From: Lasiosphaeris hirsuta | Lineage: Eukaryota > Ascomycota > Sordariomycetes > Sordariales > Lasiosphaeriaceae | Length of the DNA stretch: 64,000 nt | NCBI GenBank assembly: GCA_030549175.1 | Contig: JAUKUA010000002.1 | Span: 2,604,001 to 2,668,000, forward strand | Direction: 5' to 3' | Part shown: positions 21,799-34,056 of the stretch, piece after piece | Numbering within the stretch: position 1 is the stretch's first letter | How the letters are laid out: each line of letters starts with the position of its first letter | Translations under genes and position numbers: made by a program | Notes under the pieces: model-generated | Database searches by the model: none | What the model saw: only the letters and a program-made list of their open reading frames with translations | Told to the model about the DNA's origin: nothing

Positions 21799-23991
21799 TT
21801 AGTACGCAGTGGCGGTAGAACCCTCACTAGTTGCCACGGCCACGAGGGCCTCGAGGCGCCGCAGCGATTCGCCATTGTTCGAGGGATGAGGTCGCTCCAT
21901 GATCCGTTCCATCCGTTCCACTCCATGTCCAGATTGCTGATGCATCATTGTCTGCGGGTCCCGGGTCGGGAAGCCTCGAAACTCGCTGACGTTAGGGTGA
22001 ACTATGCGGTCAACATGTGAGCGACCTTCGTGTATCGTCTCCCCTGCCGGATGGACGGTAACAGGCCCGTGGTACCAGCCGTGCCGCTTCGAGTCTCGCT
22101 GTGTGGTGATTGATGGGGCAGACATTGTGTGATGATGCCGACTTCCAAGCATAGGGGCGCCAGCCGACGGCGGCATTGAAGTCGGAGGCTGAGCAGATTT
22201 TATTTCGGGTTCAAATCGAATAGTTGGGTGCATCGGGGCTGCTCGAGCCTGATCAGCCTGGGCGAGAACGGCCTGGTTGACCTCGTTCGCCCATGCACCT
22301 GCACTGTCTCTAGGCGGAGTGTTGATATCGAGTCTCGTCAGTCCACGGTGTAGGCCCATATCCCAGTGAGCAGCAAGATCCCGCCGGTCATTCGAGCCCA
22401 TATCGCTGCTTGGGAGGAGAGCGGGGTGGTTAGCAGTTTCAGAGTCGATCATCATCGGCGAAGGTATACGCCTGGGAGGTGTGAGTGGCCTATGAGGAAT
22501 CGGATCAAATGACTCAATGCCCGGGAGGCGTAGTGTTTGGCGTGGTTGATTTCCAGGGTTGGCTACAGGAAGCTGCAGTGTCGCTGAGGGAAACTGAGAT
22601 GGTGTGGTAACTTGGCTGAGCCTGCTAGCCCCGTTGTTGTAATCGCGCGTGTCGGGATGCCATGTGCGTCGACGCCAGGCTTCATCGGCCGGGTTGGACG
22701 AGACGGAGTCCCGCCTTGACCAGCCAGAGTTGGACGCGGTCGGCGACGACAGCAAGCTGTTCTGACCAGGAGAAAAGGCGCCGGCGTTGGACGTATTTAT
22801 TGTCGGGGGTCCAAAGAGAGGTCCGCGTAGGTTGGCGCCATGTGGTGATTGGAAAGGGTTGCCCCCAGAAGGAACACTGAGACGACGCCCGGGCGTCCTT
22901 GAACCGGCGTACATGCTGTGGGATCGAGAGTGGGAAGAGCTGGGCGACGCGACGCCCGAGCCCCACCGTGGACTGCCTTGCCCGGTCGAAAACGTGGCTG
23001 ACGTCGGTGTGCTAAAGTCGCTTGGTGATGGCGCGCGATAATACTGGCCATCGAGACCGCGGTACGACTCAAGGGAGAGGCGCGAGCGGGGATCGGCCAT
23101 GACAAGCGGCGGGGGGCGCCGGCGGGCCTCATTGGAACCATATGCCGAGCCCATCGAGCTTACGGATGCGATACTGGAGGTGGAGAGCGACTTGGAATGG
23201 CCGCGGGTCGCTGGCCCAACGCTACCAGCCGTTGAAGCCCTCGCTCTGCCCCCTGCCTGGCGCACTCTGTCCGTCCTGATTTGTCTTTGGAATCGTGTTC
23301 CTGTCGCTGCGAGCGAATCAATCGGAATATCCTCGTTGACGTGCACGGTCTGGGCATGTTGCCTCAGATTGTCGAGTCGGGAAAACCGTCGAGAACAGTG
23401 GCACTGAAATGGTCGCTCGCCTGTGTGTTTCCTGTCATCGGGATGATTGTCAGCAATCGTATCGTCCCGGCACAAAATGCCCACTGTCGATGGCAGTCAA
23501 GCTCACCTGATATGCCGCGCCAAGTGCTCGCTCCTAGTAAAACTTAGGTTGCACGGCGGGTAATCGGTGCAGTAAAATCGTTGCGACTTCTTCTTCTTGG
23601 ACTTTGTTCCATCTGCGTTGACGCTTTCATCGTCCGAGCCGCCTCCATCTTCGATACCTTCGCCGTCCGAGTCGTCCATGTCCATATCGTCCGAGTCCTT
23701 GGACTTCCTCGACTGCTGTGAGTTCTCTCTCTTGGGCATGTTGGCCTTGTCCACCGTGTCGGGTACCTGGACCGATTCAGGAAAAGGCGAGGTCGGGAGT
23801 GGCTTCTGCGACGCCAATGCAGTTGCGCCGAAGTTCGCGCGGGTGGGCGTCGTTGCGTCGTCCATCGGCTTGGGCGTCTGGATGGGGGCAGTACTTGGTC
23901 TGGGCGTCATCGGTGACGCTATCGTCTCCTCCTTGATCGAGTCCGCCGGTGTCAACGGGGTATTGACTGGGCGAAATGCTGCAGCCATCAT
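21799..23991 (-). CDS. C2H2 zinc-finger transcription factor
   Basis: Two exons, 23991-23507 and 23431-21799, give 705 aa. A 75-nt intron splits the arginine codon between the two fingers. Finger 1 has Cys141, Cys147, His160 and His164 ([20 protein letters not shown]). Finger 2 has Cys172, Cys174, His187 and His192 ([21 protein letters not shown]). Residues 1-135 contain SP/TP-rich activation-type sequence, an acidic Asp/Ser run (about 100-125) and a basic KSKKKK nuclear signal just before the fingers. The long C-terminus is Ser/Pro-rich and disordered, with many SP sites. Tandem fingers of the [18 protein letters not shown] type resemble yeast Usv1/Rgm1 and fission-yeast Rsv1 (stress and carbon response) and bind GGGG-type elements. 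The target set here is unknown. Confidence 0.9.
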
Positions 23992-24612
23992 AGGAGGTGA
24001 TGTGTGTTCTCAAGAGTGGGATGCAAGAGTGCAGCAGGATGAGGACTGCAGGCGGGGTGGCCGAGGTAGATATGCGGACAGCCTGATGAGGCTGAGACGA
24101 GCGAAAGTCCGCGGCAGGGGTAAAGTGCGGGGAGCGGCGTCCAGGTGCTGCTGTTTGGGAATGATTGCGGCTAGGAAGAAAAGGGAGAGGTCGGAGGGCA
24201 GAGGGCGAAACGGCAAACCGAATATCGAGGCGCCAACGCTATTATTACTCGTCCGACAGGATTTCTAGCGGAGAAGGAGAGTTTGCTCTGCGATTATTGC
24301 CAGGTTGGTGGACTCGGAGGGCCCCCCCTTCTGGAGAGGGTGCGGACGAGTAGCCTGCCCACTTCCTGGTCTCCCGGGATCCGAGTGGGGATCTGAGGGC
24401 GGCACAGGCACAGGCTGAACTGAAGCGAGTCGATCAGCAGAACAAACAATAGACGCTCCCGTGTGCGATTATGCTGCCACTGCTGCGGGTGCCGGGGGAA
24501 TGTGCGCCAAGTGAGAGTAAAGCAGGTCCCAGGCCAGACGAGAGGAACCAAAAACCTGTAACGAAGGAGGCAGGGGGAGCGGGTGTGGCGAGGTTAGCTG
24601 TCGCCTCGACTG

Positions 24613-24645
24613 GGTGCGGATTAGGTGCGGATTAGGTGCGGATTA
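24613..24645. repeat. 11-bp tandem repeat, three copies
   Basis: Three exact copies of GGTGCGGATTA, upstream of the C2H2 factor gene. Confidence 0.9.
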
Positions 24646-27600
24646 CGGGAGACTCGACTGATCAACGAGAGGTCGCTGTCGAGGGCTGCATTTGTTGCCG
24701 TCCTCCTGGGGTCGAGGAGCCGTGGCCCGACCGGTTCTCAGCACAAGAAAGCAAGCCCAGTTCGAAATCGTCCCGCTAGCTAGCACCTTCGACTTGCAGC
24801 AGGTGCACGACTGCAGCACGGCTTGCGATGGTCTGTCTGAGACTAGATCTCGGCCGTCGTAGGGAGCCTCTTGTTGGTCGGTTGGACCGCTCCTCCTCAC
24901 CCTTGCTGGCGAACTACTGGATCAAGAGAGCCAACCACCGTTGGCGGATGCCTCGACAGGATGGCCGGGCTGAATGTGGCCAATGCAGACGACTCCCTAT
25001 CGGACAAAATCCACAGCGGATCTCGGAATCGGTGAATCAGCCTGTAGCATGTAGGCAACTGTATGTACCTGTACCGAGCAGCCAGACCCAGGGTCGTCCT
25101 TTGTCAGCGCCCCTGAGGCTTCCTCGACGGTACCGAGTATAGGAGGGCCGGTTATGGGCAATGGTGGCGAACCCGTTCAGGGCGTGGCCAGGCCAGGGGA
25201 CTATGAGAAGAGGGGGGAGGGGGCTTTGGGGTGGCAGGACAGCAACAGCCACGAACAATGCAGCTGCGAGAACAACGACGTAGAGCTAGATAAGACAGCG
25301 CACGGAGCGAAAATTGCAGGCGGCCTGGATTAAACCGTTTGAACGGAACGGCTATCGATAGATTCTAAACAACGTTTCGAGGACGCCAAATGCTCTTTGG
25401 TTGTCTATCTTGCCCGTGTTGTGGGAAAGCAGGGGCCCGGCGGATTTGCTAGAGGGGGATGGTGGTGTGCTATAGGTTGCAGCACGGTTGCGCCGGCTGT
25501 GGGCTTGGCGGACCCTTCAATGGCACCGTCTTAGCTGGTGCTGCTGAGGTGGTGCGCGGTTGCAGGGGATGTCTCGAGGGTGCTTCCCGGCAAGATGCAG
25601 CGCAGATGGAGATGGTGGATCGATGGGACGCTGGGACAAGAACTAGGACAAGGACTAGCCGTTCGACTCTCTTTCGGGAGGGGAAGTATCGAGATTCAAT
25701 AATACGTGAGGGGTGCTGCGGCACGCACAGAGCGGCAGCTCAAACCTCCAATGAGTCGCGATGCTGCGTTGGAATAGGTGGCATTGGATTGACATCGGGG
25801 GGGGCATGAAAGGTCGAGAAATCTAACAGCCAGGTCAGGCACACTGGGTCAGCAAGAAATTCCCGTCACGGCTGCTGCAGGAGGAATGCTCCTGCTTCCA
25901 GTCATCATCAGGGCAGAGAGAGGCAGTGGTGGGCTATGGTGGGTTGGTGGGGTCACCCAAAGGCTCGTGGGTGGGGCGCCGAAAGTGCCCGCGCGCAAGG
26001 GGAACAAGAAATTTGGAAAGAAAAAAAAAAAAAGAATAAAGAGGCGGAAAAACGGGGGCAGGCGACTATTTCACCCCCTAAGAAGTTTAGCGTGGATGCT
26101 CGTCAGACGGGAAGCCGCACGTTTGCGTCGATGCGATGATCGCCCAACTATCCTCTTTTGTTTGGAGGGGCAGTAGCACAGGGGTAGCCCGCAAATGGAA
26201 ACGGCATCAGAGGAGGGGTTGGGATGGACCCAAGGTCTTATCCCTGGCGTCAAGACAGCCCACTTTACAGGGCCTTCTACTTGCATTTCCTTCTATAATT
26301 GTACGCATATCACCATGGGCAAGTCAGCCCAGCCACCGTACCGCATCGCACCGCAGCCATTCTATGCGCAAGACACCATCATCATCCTATCGACAGAGAA
26401 CGTTATATTTCCCTACCTGACGTTCAAAATCCAGAGCTTGCACAATATATGAGTGCCGTTCGTGTTGATTTTGCCGGATTGAGGGAAGGCTCGAGCTCTG
26501 CGGCGTTACCGCGTTGCGCAAGGAAAAGGAGGGGCAGGCACTCTACGGCATAGTAGAAGTAGCACACGATTTGAAAGCTTAATACGGGTCATCTGGACAT
26601 GGAAGGGAAGTCCAAGTGCCGCAATAATTGCAAAATTCGGTCACACGTCTGACTCGGAGACTACTGAATAGGAAGAAGGAGAGGCAAAGCAAGCTCGGGG
26701 CGCGTCAGGAACGACGCCTTACAGCTCCAACAGGCTGCGCAACCGTCTTGGCGGCGAAAACCGCGGCCTGGGAACGGGGACGAGGGAGCGAGAATGAGAT
26801 CTAGTGTCTTGTTTCGCCTGCTGTGCCTCCTTCCTTTGTTTCTTCGCTGCGTGGCTGTGCCCGTGCCTGAGGTGGTAGCAAACATCGCTGGTTGCAGCGG
26901 TACCTGTCTCGCCTGTACGGTGCCTGGAATTGCCCCTTTCGCTTGGGAAAGAGACATGCAATGTTCCGCCACGACGGGCGTCTCTCCGATGAGCCTGCTT
27001 GGGCTGGACATGAGGTTTGTGCAACCCCGGCGACACTGCACCCATTGCTTCAGGCCCAGACAGCAACACGAAACACAGAAAAAGAAACCCCAAGAACACC
27101 AGAAAGCCGTCATCTGGCCTCGGTAGTACAGCTCAGGGCTCCTGCGGTACGCCCCGAGCTTATTGCCTTCCCATGACATAGTGCGGTGGCAGGCAGGAGA
27201 GCCCGCTGGCCTGTTTTGTGCGACGGCGCGATCCTTCTCGCGCCCCGTCGAGAGTTTTCTGTTGCTGACTTCATACCTGTTCAGAGTGCTGGCTGCCAGA
27301 TGGATGCCGAACTCGGGTCAATAACTTTGCCGCTCTGCAAGTTGATGGTCCGCTGTTGGTTCTCGACTCCCCTGATAGGTAAAGCGGGGGATCCATTTTA
27401 CCCCTCCAGCCCCCTGCTGCTCATCCTGCCCTCTGCTATCGCGGGGCACTTTCAAAAAAAAAAAAAAAAAAAATTTCATCCACCCATGAATGAATCATTG
27501 CGTCATCGCCTATTCCTGTGCCCGCCTGTGCAGCTGCTGGCAAGAAGTGGGGGCTTCAACCAGCCATCGAATTCGAAAACTCAGGCGATTTGCGAAAATA

Positions 27601-29535
27601 CTCCGTACAGCTTAGGATTTCCGCTGGCGTTGTCAAGCAAGGGCGCGACTCGAGCATCGCAGCCTTCTCGCTCACCCATCTCGTTAGCCCCTAACGCAGT
27701 AAACAACCTTCCAAGCATGGCGGTGTCTCTCTCCAGACAACTGGGATTTGCTGGCGCTCAGTCAGATGCACCACCCAGCAGGTCCAGGTCGCACAAAGCT
27801 CCCGCGAGTGCCTGGCCTGAGAGCAACGCGCCGCAACGCATCGCAACGTAACCAGGGCACAGGGCCACAGGGCCACAGGGCAGCGCCAGCTTGCGCAGGT
27901 GCATGAACGAGGACACAGCGGGCGTCCAGCTGATGGGTCTAGGATAGACCTTGTCGCGCAAGCACGCCCCCCAAGCACTCCCACACTTGCACACTTGTGA
28001 GTTTTGGTTGCATTCCTCATAATACCAAACCAATAAACCGATAGTCTCCAACCCACCCGGCTGCCACCTCCTGCTCTGGCTCTGCTCTGGTCCGCCCTGT
28101 TGTGGTGGGACAGCGAATATACACTTACGACGTGGCAAGATAAGCGGACCCGATAAAAATCACGATGGCCAACTCCAAAGTGTAATCGCGCAAGTGTGTC
28201 ACCGCACGCCTCCGCGAACCGAGTCGCCGTTTTCCTCCGGCTGGTCGCTGTAGCAGTCAGGAACCTCCGGAAAGCCTAGAATTCTCCTGAGTTGGGCTTT
28301 TTGTTTCTCTCTCTCAATAGAGACTTGTCAGCAGGATGTTCTCCCTAGCTCGTCCGCCAAGGGCAACGAGTGGCTGCGAAGCTATGCTGTGAGGCCTGCA
28401 TCCCGACCTCTGCACTGTTTGCCACTGGAGCATCTGACTGTCACGTCCCACGCCGTTGGAAGCTCCACGGTCCCTTGAGGTACTAGGACACTGACTGGCG
28501 TGACTGGGACACCGGTAGGTCAAGAGGTTGCAATGCGCAAATGCTATTTGTGGGATGCACAAAGGGAACCGGCGAATCCTTCGGAGTGAAACGCCGCCGT
28601 CAGGCGCTCGGTGCGCTCGGCCAGACCTAGACGGCCCTCTGGTCCCGTACCCGCAGGCCGCAACCCGCCCCTCCCGAACCAGAAGGCCTTCTTCGACCCT
28701 TGATCCCCAGGATGGCCCGATTGACAGCTATGTGATAACTTAGCAGATATACCCCTATAACAAAACCTCGCTGTCTAGCTCGACCAGAAGGCTCAACCCC
28801 AGCCCCCCGGTTTCACATTTATGAGTGTCAACCAGACTTCGGACCATCAAGGGAGTTGAGACGCCGTCGGTACCCGTCCCATGCTGGCCTTCGCCTTAGC
28901 TGGCTGCAGCCGTATGCAGGCGGCTGGTGAGCCTGGCGGTACCTGAGTAGACGCTGGAGACATGCACTTGGATTTGCTCCATCGCGGAGTCCTTCTCCAC
29001 CCCACCATCAAAAGGGTTACGTATGTCTCTGTCGTGCTGACCGCGGCGTGCTCCCGCTCCAGATTTTCGCCGTCCATTTGGGCGAGCTTATGAGCCTCGC
29101 CCACAAGGTCAATCCACCCAACTCCGTATTATCGGGCTCTCTATCTCCTCGACCAACTCCGAAGCAGACGCACAGTCAGTACAAGCGATGCAGCCATTCA
29201 TGGGAGATCACCACCCCACCCCGTCGCCAAGACCCCTGACCTTGGAAGCTTCGATGGCTTCCATTCAGGTCATTCGGGTATCTATAGGGGCATGACGGGT
29301 CAGAGTGCAAACAATATATATTAACTCAACTTTGCCTTGAATGCATATATTGCATTTACTACGAACTACACCTGCTCAGCAGTTTGTTGTCCCCATCCTT
29401 TGAGACTCTCCGTCCGCCTGGCTGGATTAGGCAACTCTTGCTTTGTCTCGTGCGCTCTCGGCATCCTGCTTTTGCATGATTGAGTCTGCAGTCATCCATC
29501 CAACACACCGCCTGTCGTGTCCTGCTCGCTGTTCT

Positions 29536-29580
29536 GCCCTGCCCTGCCCTGCCCTGCCCTGCCCTGCCCTGCCCTGCCCT
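29536..29580. repeat. pentanucleotide microsatellite (GCCCT)9
   Basis: Nine perfect tandem copies of GCCCT within the gene desert. The reading frames across it on both strands are repeat artefacts. Confidence 0.95.
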
Positions 29581-32500
29581 GCCTTGTTGTGCCCGCCCTA
29601 TCATTACTGATTTTTTCTGCTTGGTGTATCTGTGTTTCGGTGCCAGGTGTGGTGCCACTGGTTGGTTGATAACCAGGCCCGACAACAGCCGCGTGAGGGG
29701 AACGATCTCAAAGAGGGGTTCAACCATTGATCAGCCAGACAGAAAACATGACCCCTTTGCCCAATTTCCTTGGCTTGGATTCGCTGGCCCCAACACACCG
29801 TCTGTCCAGCAACAAGCAAAACGAGGAAGGCTATTGATGCCCTTCACACATTCGGGTTGGGTCGCATCGGGTTTCACGTGCCTGTGCGAGATGCAACCAG
29901 ACAGAGGGCCGCTACCAGTGAGTGAGTTGATAGGAGGTGCACCAATCAAGCTATTAATAAGCCTTTAGTAGGACGGTGTCCAAGCGTAGCAAGCATTGAA
30001 AGTATAGCGGTATGGATGTGTGTGCTTTGACATTCTCTCAGTGCTGTCACTACCAATGTGACGTCCAGGCACCGGTGGGGGCACCCGGGCAGTGGGGGTC
30101 TGCACGCCCGGTCTTGGGTATTTTCTGCGCAAAGCTCTGGGTCCCTCCTAAAGGCCTGTCAATGAGGTGGAAAGGGGTGAGGTTGCCTTGACATCTGCAT
30201 TCGCCTCGCTTGGTTGACGAGTGGAGGGCAGTTTGTAAGGGCCCTATATCGGGGCTGCATCAAGCTCAGCCTCGGTTAGGCCACAAATCAATATTAATTT
30301 CATATATGTTGGTGGTGGGCTCCCACAACATTCTCGCTCTTTCAAATATAATTTCAAGTCCGGGCCCTACTTGGACTGGCAAGGCCTTATCGCAGCCGCA
30401 ACGAGAGGGTTGTGTTACCAAAGGCCGCTTGCTACGCCGGTATATCTTATATTAGGGGGCGATACTAGGGCACGCTGAGTTCGGCGCACTGCCAACCAGG
30501 TCCGTGGCACATGAGCCCAAGAGATTGAATTCCATGGCAGCGTCGTACAGCTAACCGACATTATTATACAACTTCAATATCGATCCGGCCTGGGATGGTT
30601 ATCCTATAATGGTTTGAGGCTGGTAAGTATGGTTGAAATGCGATGGAGGACTCGCCGTTCTTGCCGAACTCGCCGCCGGCATTGCTACAGCTCGCTTGGG
30701 GAGGACAGGCACTCTGGACCCAAAACCGGGGGTTGTATCATTGGCGCGGATATTTATTTTTGGCAGACTTTGGAAGGAGTGGTGGTGTTGAATATTGTTC
30801 TCTGAGCAGAAGAATGTCAACATGCGGAAATGTTCGGTGCCATCGTCGCACCATCGAGTCCGAGTCAAGAGTGTGGCCGCCACCATGTGCTCGTAATATT
30901 GGGCATGGCTTTCTTTACCCTTTGGAATGTTCCGGGCCCCAGGCCCGTGCTATGCCCTAGCGATGTGTCCTGGGTTGTGTCACAGTCAGGGTCGTTAATT
31001 TTGGTGAGTCACTGGGCTTTGAAGCTAGAGGCCGAAGTTGGTAAATGGACATGGAGACAAATACATTCTACTTCACGACACGAATCTCGGAAGCGACTCT
31101 TATGAATTCAATTTATCCCCCATAAAAACCTAGATATTTTTGACGGAGAAGTGAAATGATACCGTCTAGTCCAGGTCAACTCTCAAGATGCGCACGTTGA
31201 TGCTACCTAAAGCATCTTGTGAAGTCTGTTTTGGACACCCGCTATCGAAATTTTTCATTGCTTTAGACGTTGTGATGGTAAAACGGCACACCTTAATGGG
31301 TTAAAATTATGAGCATTTAACCAGAAATAAACCAATTATTATTGTCTGATGGTAGATTTGGAGCCTTGTCTTTTGGTGAGGTTCCTGAAAGGAAGTTGTT
31401 TAAGCGCCTTCAGAAACTCATCATGAAAGGGCTAGAAAAAGGGGTAGGCCATGATTCCTTTGGCCAGAGACTTTTGGGGTTCCGCATGTGAAATTTTCGA
31501 GTTTACCATGAGTTAGGTAGGCTCAGCTTGGAGACCAGCTTGGAGACCAGCTTGGAGACGGAGAAATTGCTTCCTTTGCCTGCCGATCTAAAGGTGCTTA
31601 GTAGCTGTACCCTGAGACCAATGCGGGCGCATTTCCGCGCTCCTCCAAGCCACATGCACCTTCTGCAGTGCCCTTGCGTGATGGTTTCCCAGGCCGGCGA
31701 CTTGAACAGCCCCCCAGCGCCAAACAAAGAAAAGAAAAACGCCAAGAAAGCGGCCCCCTCCCCCGGGACACATTTTCTAGCGCTCACCCACGCAGCTGCA
31801 GCCCTAGACCAAGGAAGACTCGCACGACTGGAACACCCTGCAAACGGGACCACAGCATTCACACACTCGCACAAGATATCCACCACCGTGCCACCCCCTC
31901 AGGTTTCCTTCTTTCACCTGGCGGGAGCGGGCCTGGCCTGATGCCCCTCAGCCGGGTTCCAGGCCGTTCCGGCCAGCCCGCCCACAAAACTTGGTGGCCA
32001 GTCTCATCCGCCACGTTCCTGTCCAATCCCGGCACCGGAGCTGGGCATGCGCATGCGTTCGTCCCAGCCCTGCATCCTGTCCCACAGGCTGTCCCGGAAC
32101 CCACGGCATCTTTTTCGTTTTGGCCTTGTCTCTCCCTGGGGTGCCGGGTGTATTCTCCGATTGTCCTCCGGCGCTGTTTCTCGAGGTCGAATCAGAGGCC
32201 TTGGCGCGCATTCTGCCTCCCTGGGGAGGGGCGAGAGAAGAGGGCATGGGGGCCGGAGGGCGTGATTCGTGTGCCTTACCCGGCATGCAACGCATGGGGC
32301 TTGGGGGCTTGACGGGTTCTCGGCGTCCTGATTCTGATGTGGTTGGCTTGTCTCTGCTGATGCAGTTTTTGTCATTCAGGCTTTTGGGTAGTGTTTATTC
32401 TTGATGTTGGTTGTTTGTGTCACCTTGCCGTGCCGCCATGGCTTTTCCTGGGTCAGATATGATACCACGCTGGACGGCGTGCCTCTTCTTTTGGCCTCAG

Positions 32501-33176
32501 TGTCGGATCGGAGTAAGGCGGCTCTGTTCACCGCTATTTCCAGCCACCTACTCGCGTTGCTAATACATCTAAATCAAGGTAGGTACATACTGACTCAGGG
32601 CTGGCCCGGATACCGCCTGGGAGTCCCGGGGAGTCAACAGCTGGAAAGTCATTGCATGAGAGTTGAAGGAGAGCAACGTGTGTAAAATTGTGTATTCTGG
32701 GCAAAAAGAAAAAATGAGGTGTTAGGTTTGGTCGTTCAAAGAGAATTATATTGAGTTACTGTTTGTGATGAGATAATATGGGGGGGTTTTTTTTTTTTGG
32801 TATAACAGGTTAGTTTTGATAGAATTTGACCTGCAACTATAGCTGTTGTTGACTGAAAACTCAGCATTGTCTGAGCAGCAACGTCAGTATCTCACCCTTT
32901 CCTTTCATCTCGCTCTAGAAGTTTTGTCCCCACAACCGAACGACCCAACAAAAGACCCCAGCAACTCAATATGACTTGCTTTCTTCTGCCCAATAACTTT
33001 CTCTTTCTCTACTAGAGAATAGGCGCCCCCGATACTTTATGCCACCCGGCAAGGCATCTGAATCCAACTTGGGAATCTTACCTATATTCATGAGAAGTTT
33101 TGGTAGCGTTTATAAAACTTGTCCAGAACTTGTCGAATCCCTCCGGTCCTGCACGAGACCACTTCCATAGACGGTG

Positions 33177-33439
33177 CTTCCGGCTGTGAAAAAGGGGGAT
33201 TTCGAAGTCGCCGAGAGGCAGAAAATGGTGTTTGGTCTAGTTGACAAAGTCAAGTTTGAATATCACGGTTCGACACTATAATCACGTTTTGTTACCAACG
33301 GCTCATCATTACCGAAGACGAATGGATGTTCACGATTAAAACATTAGATGGCCAGCACACTCTTAACTGCGCGGCAACGGGTTACCAAAACCAAACGTGT
33401 GCATCCGGCGACAAATGGATACTCTTTTTAAGAAGATAG
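33177..33439 (+). other. coding-like scraps, possible gene relic
   Basis: Two short stretches read like protein: 33177-33278 with PAVKKGDFEVAERQKMVFGL, then 33302-33439 in another frame with FTIKTLDGQHTLNCAATGY and NQTCASGDKW. Each ends in a stop codon and neither has a start. They may be debris of a lost gene or chance. Confidence 0.2.
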
Positions 33440-33818
33440 ATTCTGTGGACCCATGCTGCAACGACATTGCCCGATCTAAGCTCTGAAACGAATCTCCGAG
33501 CTGTTTGCGACGAGTCAGATACCTTTCAGATGCCGGCCAGATTGTTCTTCCCAGGCTATCCCAAGAACAGCGGTATGCCCTAGGGTGATGTGAAATGCCT
33601 CTGAGATGATCGGGAATCCCTACGGGGTGAATGAAGGATGAAAGCTAGATGGCGGAGGATGACGCCTAGATCGACATGTGAATAGTCCTCCGGGTTGAGC
33701 GTGTGTGTACTTCGAGCTGGGTGTGTGTGTACTCCTGGTTGGGCGCCTGTGCTCCGGGTTGGCAGCCGGCGACAGTCGGACCTGCGGCGCCGGCTGACAA
33801 CGACATGCGGGGCCCGCG

Positions 33819-33863
33819 CCGGACCCGCCGGACCCGCCGGACCCGCCGGACCCGCCGGACCCG
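33819..33863. repeat. 9-bp tandem repeat, five copies
   Basis: Five copies of CCGGACCCG in the leader of the MYND-finger gene, about 195 nt before its ATG. A frame open through it would encode an Arg/Thr repeat, but that frame begins upstream of the natural start. Confidence 0.9.
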
Positions 33864-34056
33864 CTTGTTGTCTCTGCAATGCGGCGTCCCGGCGGGCTCC
33901 TTCCTCGCTCGAGATTTGGCGCTCCAAGGCCGCCCCTCGCCTTCCCTTCCTCTCCCGCAACTCCTCCCGCAACTTCCCGCCTTCTTCCCTCGAACTCCCA
34001 CATCCCAACATCTTGAACCCACTCCCACAACGCAACCTCGCTTCGTTGTGGACAAG

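Larger units (their letters stand above)
23992..34056. other. 10-kb region without a supported gene
   Basis: No frame longer than about 220 codons is present and none shows a domain or splice continuation. The part nearest 24 kb is probably promoter and long leader of the C2H2 factor. The part before 34056 is the leader of the MYND gene. The interior contains simple repeats (24613-24645, 29536-29580, 33819-33863), a poly-A run near 27454-27472 and coding-like scraps near 33.2-33.4 kb. A cysteine-containing ORF with a signal-peptide-like start (26794-27126 +) is noted but not supported. Confidence 0.5.

Noticed and set aside
26794..27126. 110-aa ORF with a signal-peptide-like start and eight cysteines
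   Set aside because: No family resemblance, a highly basic tail without mature-domain character, and overlapping frames of similar length on the other strand. A transcript would be needed to accept it.
29500..29620. ORFs across the GCCCT repeat (Cys/Pro/Leu-Ala or Gln-Gly-Arg-Ala repeats)
   Set aside because: Open only because the pentanucleotide repeat lacks stops. Both strands show the same artefact.
33703..34056. N-terminal extension of the MYND protein through the 9-bp repeat
   Set aside because: The extension encodes an Arg/Thr repeat and low-complexity sequence. The ATG at 34057 begins the conserved-looking protein and lies just before the finger.
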